From Lachnospiraceae bacterium (lineage in GTDB: Bacteria > Bacillota > Clostridia > Lachnospirales > Lachnospiraceae): a stretch of 64,000 nucleotides of DNA. The DNA is taken from contig JAJQIL010000037.1 of assembly GCA_021199235.1 (NCBI GenBank), positions 1-64,000 of the forward strand, written 5' to 3'. A model generated the notes under the pieces. The model did no database searches. It was not told the origin of the DNA and saw nothing but the letters and a program-made list of their open reading frames with translations. The stretch's first letter is position 1, and each line of letters starts with the position of its first letter. Of this stretch, positions 29,015 through 38,307 are shown one piece after another. The position numbers and the translations under genes were made by a program.

Positions 29015-29065
29015 ATGAAACGAATTATCACCATCAGCAGAGAGTCAGGCAGCGTAGGACGCAGT
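29015..29065 (+). pseudogene. 5' relic of a cytidylate-kinase-like gene
   Basis: ATGGAGGCAGCTT-ATG; MKRIITISRESGSVGR matches the start of cytidylate kinase-like proteins (MKxIITISREFGSGGR); homology then stops. Confidence 0.55.
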
Positions 29066-29076
29066 CCCTCGCCGGG

Positions 29077-30345
29077 TTATGCCCTGTGTCCGCCGATCTG
29101 GTTGTTCCGCTCCCTGAAATTCGAGCATTCCAGAAGATTGCAGCCCCGCATAACAGCATTCGCTCCATATCGTTGTCTGATCTGCAGAAGTGCTTTCTGC
29201 AGGTTTTTTTCGCGTTCCTGCGCTTCGTAATCCATAAACAGATTGAGCTGCTCACATCCTTCCGGCCGCACTCTTCCGAAGCAGATATTGATCCTGCGGA
29301 TACCGGTATACCGGTCCGCAATCTCCTGATACAACACTTCGACCGCTTCAAGCAGCACGGATGTGCTATTTGTAAAATAGCTGAGCCGGACGCTCTTCCC
29401 GGCAGATGGGATTCCAAAGCGATGATCATAGCTGATATAAAGGGAAAGAGAGTTTGTGACCAGCCCCTTATCAACCAGATCAAGAGTAAGCTGATCCGTC
29501 ATCTCACGCACGATCACCCAGGCTTCCTCAAAGGAATAATTCCGCATGAGCACCTGTCCGGAAGAAAGACTGTTCGTCTCCGGCACATAGGCTTTGATGT
29601 CTTCCATGGTACACGGCTCATATCCCCATGCATGGTCGATCAGCAATTCCGCGTCAATACCAAACAACCTGTGCAGCCATTCCGGCTGTCGTAAGCTGGA
29701 ACGTGCGATATCTCCCATGGTGAGTATCCCATAGCGGCCAAGGGTTCTGGCCGTACCTGATCCGATCCTCCAGAAATCTGTCAGGGGACGGTGTCCCCAC
29801 AATTTTTCCCGATAATCCATTTCATCCAGATATCCGATATGGTCATCCACGTGTTTTGCCACAATATCCATGGCAATCTTGCACAGGTACAGATTCGTGC
29901 CGATCCCTGCAGTGGCGCAGATGCCGGTCTCCTTCATGACCTCGTCCATCAACTGCACCGCCAGCTCCTTTGCTGTCTTTCCATACAGTCCCAGATAATC
30001 AGTCACATCGATAAAACACTCATCTATCGAATATACATGGATGTCAGCCGGACTGAAATATCTTAAATAGACGCCATATATGCGGACGGAGTAATCAATA
30101 TAAAGCTGCATTCTGGGCATAGCGGTAATGTATTTCACGGTCGGCGGGATTTCATGAATCCGGCATCTGTTCTTCACACCAAGCTGCTTCATCGCAGGAG
30201 TTATCGCCAGGCAAATGGTAGAAACCGAACGCGTCGGATCTGCCACAACCAGATTTACCTGAAACGGGTCAAGGCCGCGCTCCACGCATTCCACCGATGC
30301 GTAAAACGATTTCAGGTCAATCGCTATATACATATGCCCGCTCAT
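29077..30345 (-). CDS. Y-family DNA polymerase (UmuC/DinB-like)
   Basis: MYIAIDLKSFYASVECVERGLDPFQVNLVVADPTRS; VYSIDECFIDVT; GICATAGIGTNLYLCKIAMDI; ERNNQIGGHRA C-terminus; start at 30345. Confidence 0.95.
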   Translation of the reverse strand: MSGHMYIAIDLKSFYASVECVERGLDPFQVNLVVADPTRSVSTICLAITPAMKQLGVKNRCRIHEIPPTVKYITAMPRMQLYIDYSVRIYGVYLRYFSPADIHVYSIDECFIDVTDYLGLYGKTAKELAVQLMDEVMKETGICATAGIGTNLYLCKIAMDIVAKHVDDHIGYLDEMDYREKLWGHRPLTDFWRIGSGTARTLGRYGILTMGDIARSSLRQPEWLHRLFGIDAELLIDHAWGYEPCTMEDIKAYVPETNSLSSGQVLMRNYSFEEAWVIVREMTDQLTLDLVDKGLVTNSLSLYISYDHRFGIPSAGKSVRLSYFTNSTSVLLEAVEVLYQEIADRYTGIRRINICFGRVRPEGCEQLNLFMDYEAQEREKNLQKALLQIRQRYGANAVMRGCNLLECSNFRERNNQIGGHRA

Positions 30346-30461
30346 AAAATCACTTCCTTTGAAAAACCATGTTCTGAAAGTCCAAAAAGCTTTCACACAA
30401 GCCGGAAAACTTTTTACCTGCACTTTCTGACAACCCATGCAATTTATTTTATACTGTACAT

Positions 30462-30550
30462 GAAGTTTAGCTTCCTGTTTTTCGTCAATTATACGAAGTT
30501 GTGATTCATATGTCAAGAGTTTTTTTTAATTATATATGAAGTTCATCTTC
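30462..30550. promoter_or_regulatory. Three copies of a GAAGTTnnnnTTC dyad upstream of the Y-family polymerase
   Basis: GAAGTTTAGCTTC 30462-30474, GAAGTTGTGATTC 30495-30507, GAAGTTCATCTTC 30538-30550. Confidence 0.6.
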
Positions 30551-30808
30551 TCATTACCGTTTTCTTCACAAAAGCAGAACCTTTATTTAGAATGTTTCCT
30601 GTGACTATATCATGATGGGACGCGAGGATAAGAATGACATATCCGATGTGCTGAAACGTCCGGAATACCTGACACCGGGACAGATGAATGTTGTAGAGCA
30701 TGGCATTAATGTCCTGTCAGAAGCGGCGGAACTGACAGGAGCTGACCACTAATTTATTATAAGATGGAACTGCGTGAAGTCTGACCACGAATGTATTATG
30801 CAGAATGG

Positions 30809-33088
30809 TCAGCACAATCCTGTTTTTTCCAGCACATCCGATACTGTTTGCACCGGAATAATCTCCAGACTTCTCTTTACTTCCGAAGGAACCTCGTCAA
30901 GGTCATTTTCGTTTTCTGCAGGGATAAAGACGGTCGTGACACCTGCCCGTACTGCAGCCATGAGTTTCTCAGGCAGCCCTCCGATCGGCATCACGCATCC
31001 GCGAAGGGACACTTCTCCCGTCATCGCAATCTTCGGAGAAACTGCCTTTCCGGTTATAAGGGATATGATCGCAGTGGTCAGGGTGATCCCGGCCGACGGT
31101 CCATCCTTTGGAACGGCTCCGGACGGAACATGAATATGCAGATCGTTTTTCTCAAATAATTCCGCCTTCTCCGGGAATCTGCTCTTCGCAAGGCTGACCG
31201 CGATCTGTACGGATTCTTTCATGACATCGCCCAGCTGGCCCGTTATAATCACATTTCCCTTTCCTTTGGTAAAAAGAGCTTCAATAAACAGGATCTCGCC
31301 GCCTGCCTGTGTCCACGCAAGACCGGTCACCACGCCAGACTGCTGCTGCTCCAGCATATGGTCGTGCAGGAGAGGTTTCATATCCAGATATTTCTGCAGC
31401 TGACCGGGTGTGACTGATATACGCCGGCTGTTCCCTTCTACCAGACGGACAGCGGCTGTACGGCAAAGAGTATCCAGCCTCTTCTTCAGGCCGCGCACAC
31501 CCGCTTCCATCGTATAATCGGATATGATCGCACGCAGCGCAGCATCGGAAACATTCAGATTGTCCTTCTGAATCCCCATTTCTTCCATGGATTTCGGAAG
31601 CAGATGCCGTTTCGCGATCTGAAATTTGTCTGAGGCTGTATATCCCGGAAACTGAATGACTTCCATACGGTTCAGCAGCGGCTCCTGAATCGTGTCCGTG
31701 GTATTTGCCGTGCAGACAAACAGCACGTCCGAAAGATCATACGGTACGTTCATGTAATGATCGGTGAATGTACTGTTCTGCTCCGGATCAAGGACTTCCA
31801 GCAGCGCGCTGGAAGGGTCGCCGCCATAATCTTTACAAAGCTTGTCCACCTCGTCCAGCACCATCACCGGATTCGACACGCCGCTCCGTTTGATTCCTTC
31901 CATGATACGTCCCGGCATGGCTCCGACATAGGTGCGGCGGTGTCCGCGGATTTCCGCCTCATCGCGAATACCGCCAAGGCTCACCCGCACATATTCCCTG
32001 CCCAGTGCCTTCGCAATACTCTGTCCGATACTCGTTTTCCCTGTGCCGGGAGCCCCGACGAAAAGCAAAATAGAGCCGGACTGCTTTTGATTCAGCGTCA
32101 TCACCGCCAGCTGCTGCACGATCCTGCGTTTTACCTTTTCAAGGCCGAAATGATCCGTATCAAGGATTTTTCGCGCTTCCTTCAGATCTACCGGCTGCAT
32201 CTCTTCCTTTTTCCAGGAAAGCGATGTTGTAAAATCAAGATAATCATACAGCATCCCGTACTCGTGGCCGTCTTTCCCTTCCTGCTTCATGCGGTTCAGG
32301 ACTTTTAACGCCTCCGCATGGGCCGGCTCATTCATCCCGGAAGCTTCGATTTTCTTCTCAAATTTCCTCACATCGGAAATGTTTTCCGGATGCATCTCAT
32401 CCAGTTCATTTTGCAGAAATTCAATCTGTTTCTTAATCGCCTGCTCGCGGTAAACCTTTTCATTCTCACTCTGCTGCGCTGCGGCCGCTTCCTTCTTTAC
32501 CTTCTCTGCCTCCAGATACTGGTAAATCGCCTGCTCCATGCGCTCCGTCCGCTCAGACAGCGTATCAGCCGCCAGGATCTGATATTTCTCTTCATTTGAA
32601 ATCGTAAGCTGATAAGACAGGGTCGCGGTCATTTCCCCCAGAGAATCCCATTGCTGTATATAATTACGCGCAAGCAGATTAAACTGCATATTTTGTGAGT
32701 TCTGGATGCTCTGGGCAAATGCCGTCCTGACATTGCCAAAACGTTTCGCAGCCTCTTCCGGGTCCAAATCCTCAATATCCTGACGTTTGCTCAGCGTCAC
32801 TTCAATCTTCCCATCCATTGTATCGATGGAATCAAGATTGACGCGGCTGCCGGTTTTGATCTTTACGTTTCCTTCTTTATCGACCGCCTCTATCGTACCG
32901 GTAATGCCTGTCGGATAAAAATCATCCGGCCGCATGTCCTCCCGTGATTTATCCTCTTTCAGCATCAGAAACACTACAGTCTGTCCCTGTTCTCCGGCTG
33001 CCTGTGATACCTCATGAAAATATTTCCCGTCAAAATACAGATTGATCTCCGGAACAATCACAATATTATAAAAAGGAACAATAATCAT
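30809..33088 (-). CDS. lon: ATP-dependent protease La
   Basis: LLFVGAPGTGKTSIGQSIAKALGREYVRVSLGGIRDEAEIRGHRRTYVGAMPGRI; HVPSGAVPKDGPSAGITLTTAIISL catalytic Ser motif. Confidence 0.98.
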   Translation of the reverse strand: MIIVPFYNIVIVPEINLYFDGKYFHEVSQAAGEQGQTVVFLMLKEDKSREDMRPDDFYPTGITGTIEAVDKEGNVKIKTGSRVNLDSIDTMDGKIEVTLSKRQDIEDLDPEEAAKRFGNVRTAFAQSIQNSQNMQFNLLARNYIQQWDSLGEMTATLSYQLTISNEEKYQILAADTLSERTERMEQAIYQYLEAEKVKKEAAAAQQSENEKVYREQAIKKQIEFLQNELDEMHPENISDVRKFEKKIEASGMNEPAHAEALKVLNRMKQEGKDGHEYGMLYDYLDFTTSLSWKKEEMQPVDLKEARKILDTDHFGLEKVKRRIVQQLAVMTLNQKQSGSILLFVGAPGTGKTSIGQSIAKALGREYVRVSLGGIRDEAEIRGHRRTYVGAMPGRIMEGIKRSGVSNPVMVLDEVDKLCKDYGGDPSSALLEVLDPEQNSTFTDHYMNVPYDLSDVLFVCTANTTDTIQEPLLNRMEVIQFPGYTASDKFQIAKRHLLPKSMEEMGIQKDNLNVSDAALRAIISDYTMEAGVRGLKKRLDTLCRTAAVRLVEGNSRRISVTPGQLQKYLDMKPLLHDHMLEQQQSGVVTGLAWTQAGGEILFIEALFTKGKGNVIITGQLGDVMKESVQIAVSLAKSRFPEKAELFEKNDLHIHVPSGAVPKDGPSAGITLTTAIISLITGKAVSPKIAMTGEVSLRGCVMPIGGLPEKLMAAVRAGVTTVFIPAENENDLDEVPSEVKRSLEIIPVQTVSDVLEKTGLC

Positions 33089-33234
33089 AGCCGTCTCCCT
33101 TCAGATTTAATGGTCACGCCGTCGTTCGCGATCAGCGGAGAACCGTAAGAAACGAAATACATGGCATGATCGTTTCGCATATATAAACTCTCTCATGTGC
33201 CGTTCTTCTTGTTACACGGAATATAGCACACTTG

Positions 33235-33261
33235 TTAGCACTCGTCAATAGTGATTGCTAG
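33235..33261. promoter_or_regulatory. CIRCE-like element upstream of lon
   Basis: TTAGCACTC-N9-GATTGCTAG versus consensus TTAGCACTC-N9-GAGTGCTAA (7/9 in right arm). Confidence 0.7.
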
Positions 33262-33413
33262 TAATTTATTCTTTTTTTAGATTTATGTCATACTGCAAAA
33301 CCAATTTCATTCCTGTCACTTCCCTTCAATCGAGCAGGGTGATTTTCCCCTACTCGCCCGCGTGGGCTGCGTCCGGCTTCAGCCGGAAAACTTCCCTGCG
33401 CAGCCCTGTGCAT

Positions 33414-33442
33414 AAAAATCCCCGGGATTGCTCCCGGGGAAA
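33414..33442 (-). terminator. Terminator of hydrogenase operon
   Basis: CCCCGGGAGCAATCCCGGGGATTTTTAT on minus strand. Confidence 0.85.
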
Positions 33443-33456
33443 ATACAACGAAATTA

Positions 33457-35211
33457 TTATTCTGTCTCCTGCGGCATACTCCATGCATGATGATCCGTAT
33501 GCAGCAGCTCATGCGCCCTTTGTGAGAGCGGCGCTCCGAGATAATCCTGATAGCACTGTTTCACGGCAGGATTCTCATGCGAGTAGCGCAGCTGATTGTT
33601 TTTATCAAGTCCGTAGAGCACGTCACAGCGCCCGGCAGCCATCTCTTTCCCGTCATGGATGGGCTGGCCGCCGCCGCCGGAGCACCCGCCCGGACAGGCC
33701 ATGACTTCTACAAAGTGATAATTTACTTCTCCTCTGCGCAGCGCTTCGATCAGTTTCCGGGTATTTCCCAGGCCGCTGACCACCGCCACCTTCAGCTGCG
33801 TTCCGGCAAGGTTGAACTCTGCTTCCTTCCAGCCTTCCATTCCCCTTACATTTTTGAAAGAATCCGGATCCGGGTTTCTTCCGGTGACCAGATAATACGC
33901 ACTGCGCAGGGCGGCTTCCATTACGCCGCCGGTCGCGCCGAAGATCACACCCGCACCGGAGCCGACACCAAGCGGCATGTCAAATTCCTCCTCGATGAGC
34001 ATCTCCGGATGGATCTGTTCTGAACGGATCAGGCGGTCGACTTCACGGGTGGTCAGGACCACGTCCACATCATGATTCATCACCGGAATTTCACATTCGT
34101 GCTTCTTTGCCACGCAGGGCATAATCGAAACACAGAATATTCTCGACGAATCCACGCCAAGGATCTGCGCGTAATACGATTTCGCGATCGCGCCGAACAT
34201 CTGCTGCGGGGATTTTGCAGTGGAGAGCTGATCCACCATGTCCGGATACTGCGACTTGAGGAACCGCACCCATCCGGGGCAGCAGGAAGTAAAGAGCGGG
34301 AAATTCTGTTCCGCAGAAGCTGTGTCTTCACCGGATTTTGCAGCGGCCGCCCTTTTTATCTTCTCAATCAGCTCGCTGCCTTCCTCCATGATGGTAAGGT
34401 CCGCGCTGAAATTGGTATCGAAGATATAGTCAAATCCCATCTGCCGCAGAGCCGCCACCAGGCGTTTTGCGGTCGCAAATTCCGGGGAAAGGCCGAACGG
34501 CTCGCCCCAGGCTGCGCGTACGGCGGGAGCGATCTGTACGACCGTGATCTTATCCGGATCCGCAAGTGCATCCAGCACCCGGTCCGTGTCATCCCACTCA
34601 CGGAGCGCACCGACCGGACAGTGGGTAATACACTGGCCGCAGAGGGCGCAGTCGGATTCTTTGATTTTACGGTTCCTGGAAACATCGACGGTCGTCCGGG
34701 ACCCCGTTCCGGAGATGTCCCAGATGTGCATCCCCTGCACCTTGTCGCAGGTCTGTACGCAGCGCATACATTTGATGCATTTCCGGGCATCCCGAACCAG
34801 CGGGAAGCGCATCGGCCACTCGAATTTCGGAACCTTTTTGCGGAACGGGAGCTCCACGATACCAAGGTCATTCGCGATGGTCTGCAGGGTACAGTTCCCG
34901 CTGCGGACGCAGGTCGCGCACTGTCCGTCATGCTGCGAGAGGATCAGCTCGACCGTGTTGCGGCGGCTCTCACGCACCTTCGGACTGTTTGTATGTACCA
35001 CCATTCCGTCCCAGACCTGATTGTTGCAGGCGGAGACCAGCTTTGCGCAGCCCTCTACCTCCACAACACAGACGCGGCAGGCGCCGATATCGTTGATGTC
35101 TTTTAAATAACAGAGGGTAGGAATGTAAATACCGGCCGCTTTTGCAGCATCAAGAATGGTAGAACCATCTTCCGCCATATAATGTTTTCCATTAATCGTC
35201 ACATTTACCAT
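33457..35211 (-). CDS. NADH-linked-type [FeFe] hydrogenase catalytic subunit (2Fe-2S, multiple 4Fe-4S, H-cluster)
   Basis: N-terminal 2Fe-2S (CYLKDINDIGACRVCVVEV), ferredoxin motifs CIKCMRCVQTC and CALCGQCITHCP, H-cluster signatures FTSCCPGWVRF, SIMPCVAKKHE, VMACPGGCSGGGGQP; ATG at 35211. Confidence 0.96.
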   Translation of the reverse strand: MVNVTINGKHYMAEDGSTILDAAKAAGIYIPTLCYLKDINDIGACRVCVVEVEGCAKLVSACNNQVWDGMVVHTNSPKVRESRRNTVELILSQHDGQCATCVRSGNCTLQTIANDLGIVELPFRKKVPKFEWPMRFPLVRDARKCIKCMRCVQTCDKVQGMHIWDISGTGSRTTVDVSRNRKIKESDCALCGQCITHCPVGALREWDDTDRVLDALADPDKITVVQIAPAVRAAWGEPFGLSPEFATAKRLVAALRQMGFDYIFDTNFSADLTIMEEGSELIEKIKRAAAAKSGEDTASAEQNFPLFTSCCPGWVRFLKSQYPDMVDQLSTAKSPQQMFGAIAKSYYAQILGVDSSRIFCVSIMPCVAKKHECEIPVMNHDVDVVLTTREVDRLIRSEQIHPEMLIEEEFDMPLGVGSGAGVIFGATGGVMEAALRSAYYLVTGRNPDPDSFKNVRGMEGWKEAEFNLAGTQLKVAVVSGLGNTRKLIEALRRGEVNYHFVEVMACPGGCSGGGGQPIHDGKEMAAGRCDVLYGLDKNNQLRYSHENPAVKQCYQDYLGAPLSQRAHELLHTDHHAWSMPQETE

Positions 35212-37044
35212 TGTTCGTTCCTCCCTCCTTTGAATGCTCCATAGCCAAAATGGTCGCACCGCAGGCAGCGCCGCGATTCCTGGCCGGCTTCCTCGCAGGT
35301 CATGCCGCACTCAACCGGCTCAAAATCCTTCGCCCGATCAGAAGCCTGACGCTCCTTGAGATTGATGCGCGCACAGTTCTTCCGGTCATCCAGACGCACC
35401 TGCGGAAGCTCTACATCCGCAGAGATCAGGTGCTGATACCCAAGGAATTCATCGATATTGGCTGCCGCAACCTTGCCCGCCGCAATGGCACGGATCACGG
35501 TCGCAGGCCCCGTCACGCAGTCGCCGCCGGCAAATACGCCGGTAAGATCCTTTGCGTTCACGCCGCTCCAGTTCAGTGCGTCGATGACACCGCGCTTTAC
35601 AGGGATTCCCTGTTTTTCAAACGCTCTGGAATCAATGCCCTGACCGATGGCGACAAGCACGATATCACAGGGCAGCCGAACCTCATCCTCCGAAGAATCC
35701 ACCGGCGCCGGACGCCCGTTTTTCATCGGCCCGATGATCTGCGGTTTCACCCAGAGGGCAGCCACATTCCCTTCGGCATCCTTTTCAATGCGAAGCGGCG
35801 CGTGCAGATCCAGTAACTCACAGCCTTCCTCGATCGCGCCCGCGACCTCTTCCGGCATCGCTGTCATATCCACCGATCTCCTGCGGTACGCGATGCGGAC
35901 ACGGCTGGCCCCAAGCCGAATGGCCGAACGGGCCACATCCATCGCCACGTTTCCTCCGCCGATGACAACAATGCTTTTTCCGGTAAAATCAGGCATCTCA
36001 TCGTCGCCGATCCCGCGCAGCAGCTCCACCGCGGAGATCACGCCCTTTGCATCCTCGCCTTCGATGCCGATCTTGCGATCGGTGTGCGCACCAATCGCGA
36101 TATAGACAGCATCGTACTCTTTTCTCAAATCTACAATGCTCGGAGATTCCCCGACCGTCACACAGGTCTTCACAGTAATCCCCAGGCTTAAGATCTGATC
36201 GATCTCCCGGTCCAGTTCCTCCCGCGGAAGACGGTAATTCGGAATTCCGTAGCGCAGCATGCCGCCCAGCTTTTTACGTTGCTCGAAAATCGTCACCTGA
36301 TGTCCCATCAGGGTCAGATAATACGCCGCACTGATGCCGCCCGGTCCTCCTCCGATCACAGCGACCTTTTTGCCGGTCGGCGCCGCCGGTACCGGAAGCG
36401 GCACGTCCCCCGCATGATCTACGGCAAAACGCTTCAGTCCGCGGATATTGACAGGATCATCGATCAGTGTTCTGCGGCAGCGCACTTCACAGGGATGCTC
36501 ACAGATCCGCCCGCAGACCGCAGGCAGCGGGTTGTCCTTGCGGATCAGCCGCACCGCATCGCCATAGCGTCCTTCTGCCACAAGGGCAACATAACCGGGA
36601 ATATCTACGCCTGCCGGACACTGCGACACACAGGGAACCGGCTGATACAGCTCGCATTTACAACGATGGCGCAGCACATGTTCCTCAAAATCGTCGCGGA
36701 ATCCCCGCAGCCCTTTCAGGACCATGTTTGCCGCCTCATAACCGATTGCACAGTCTGCAGAGTAAAAAATATTCTGTGCTGTCTTCTCAATCAGATCGAT
36801 GGTTTCCATCGTCCCTTTTCCATCCAGGACCATCTCCAGCAGATCCTGCAGCTGCCCCAGACCAATCCGACACGGAACACATTTTCCGCAGGACTGGGCA
36901 TGGCACATCTTCAAAAAAAGAAGAGGCCAGATCCACCGGACACAGACCGGGCGGGCTGGCGCTGATCCGACGTTCCAGATCCTTGTAGAGAGATTCTACC
37001 GTTGTCTGAGCTTTGTTATTCGTGATAATACTTAATCTGCTCAT
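35205..37044 (-). CDS. NuoF C-terminal-like 4Fe-4S region fused to GltD-like FAD/NAD(P) oxidoreductase; N-terminus frameshifted at a 7-nt homopolymer
   Basis: MKMCHAQSCGKCVPCRIGLGQLQDLLEMVLDGKGT; CPAGVDIPGYVALVAEGRYGDAVRLIRKDNPLPAVCGRICEHPCE; KVAVIGGGPGGISAAYYL. Upstream frame supplies MSRLSIITNNKAQTTVESLYKDLERRISASPPGLCPVDLASSF (ATG 37044). Confidence 0.85.
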
Positions 37045-37326
37045 TGCGATTCCAGTATCTCCTTCCTGTAATCTCCGGCCGTGCTTCTTATTTTCAGCAG
37101 GAAACCGGGCTACTCTTATGATTTTTCGTAATAGGTATAAACTAGCACAAAAAAACATGATAATCAATAGAAGATTTAGGCTTTTTGCACATAAATAAGA
37201 AACCAATACGATCAATATGTTGCGCTCAGTGATGCCTGCAATCCGATGAAAGCCGGTGAAAATATGCTTGACTTGACCAATCCTGTACGGTATTCTGAAA
37301 ACAGAACCGAAAAGGAGGAATTTATT

Positions 37327-38307
37327 TTGAAACATTATATGCACATCACATCTTTCGCAGCAGCGCTTGCGCTGGTGTTTTCCTTATCAACAGGCTGCGC
37401 TGCGGAAGAATCAGTTACCGTAAAGTTCGGAGTTCTCTCCGGTCCCACCGGAGTCGGCGCCGCAAAGCTTCTGACGGACAGTGACAGCGGTGAGACCGCA
37501 AATTCCTATGATTATCTCATAGCTGCTGACAACAGCGAGATTGTTTCCGGTCTTACGACCGGAGAGCTGGATATCGCGTGTATGGCATCGAATACCGCAC
37601 TGAATCTGTATAATCAGGATGTCGGCATTCAGGTGATCGCACTTGGAACGCAGGGAGTGCTTCATATTCTGGAAAGCGGCAGCAGCGAAGAAATCCAGTC
37701 CATCAGCGATCTGTCCGGAAAAACCATCTATACAACAGGACAGGGCAGCAATCCGGAATATATTCTTCGTTATCTGCTCGAATCCTGCGGCCTTGATCCG
37801 GATACGGACGTGGAAATCGTATTTGCTGATGCCAGTGAGATCAGTGTCGGACTGATTTCCGGAGAAATCGAGACAGCAATGCTCCCGGTTCCGGCCGCGA
37901 CTGCAGCTATTCTTCAAAGCAGCGGTACGGTCCGGGACGCGATTGACGTCAATGAGGCCTGGGAGGAGATTGGAGAGGATTCTTCCCTGATCATGACCGC
38001 AGTCGTTGCGCGCACCGAATTTATTGAAGAGTATCCGGAAGTGATTGGTACGTTTCTGAGTGAGTACGAAGCTTCCATTGAATATGTGAATACGAATGTG
38101 GATGAGGCTGCAGAACTGATAGCCGGACTGGGTATCACTCCATCTGTAGAAATTGCCGCGGCAGCCATCCCGCAGTGCAATCTCGTATTTATCTCCGGAA
38201 AAGACATGGAACCGGCGATCGCGGATTATTATCAGGTACTCTATGATGCAGATCCGGATTCCATCGGCGGCTCACTTCCTGACAACGGATATTATTATGC
38301 AGAATAG
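37327..38307 (+). CDS. ABC transporter substrate-binding protein (NitT/TauT/SsuA type)
   Basis: AAAGGAGGAATTTATTTTG TTG start at 37327; lipobox-like signal ALVFSLSTGCAAEE; periplasmic binding-protein type fold; followed by permease and ATPase. Confidence 0.85.
   Translation: MKHYMHITSFAAALALVFSLSTGCAAEESVTVKFGVLSGPTGVGAAKLLTDSDSGETANSYDYLIAADNSEIVSGLTTGELDIACMASNTALNLYNQDVGIQVIALGTQGVLHILESGSSEEIQSISDLSGKTIYTTGQGSNPEYILRYLLESCGLDPDTDVEIVFADASEISVGLISGEIETAMLPVPAATAAILQSSGTVRDAIDVNEAWEEIGEDSSLIMTAVVARTEFIEEYPEVIGTFLSEYEASIEYVNTNVDEAAELIAGLGITPSVEIAAAAIPQCNLVFISGKDMEPAIADYYQVLYDADPDSIGGSLPDNGYYYAE

Noticed and set aside
34072-35106. 344-aa plus-strand ORF opposite the [FeFe] hydrogenase
   Set aside because: Antisense shadow of a gene with clear H-cluster motifs.
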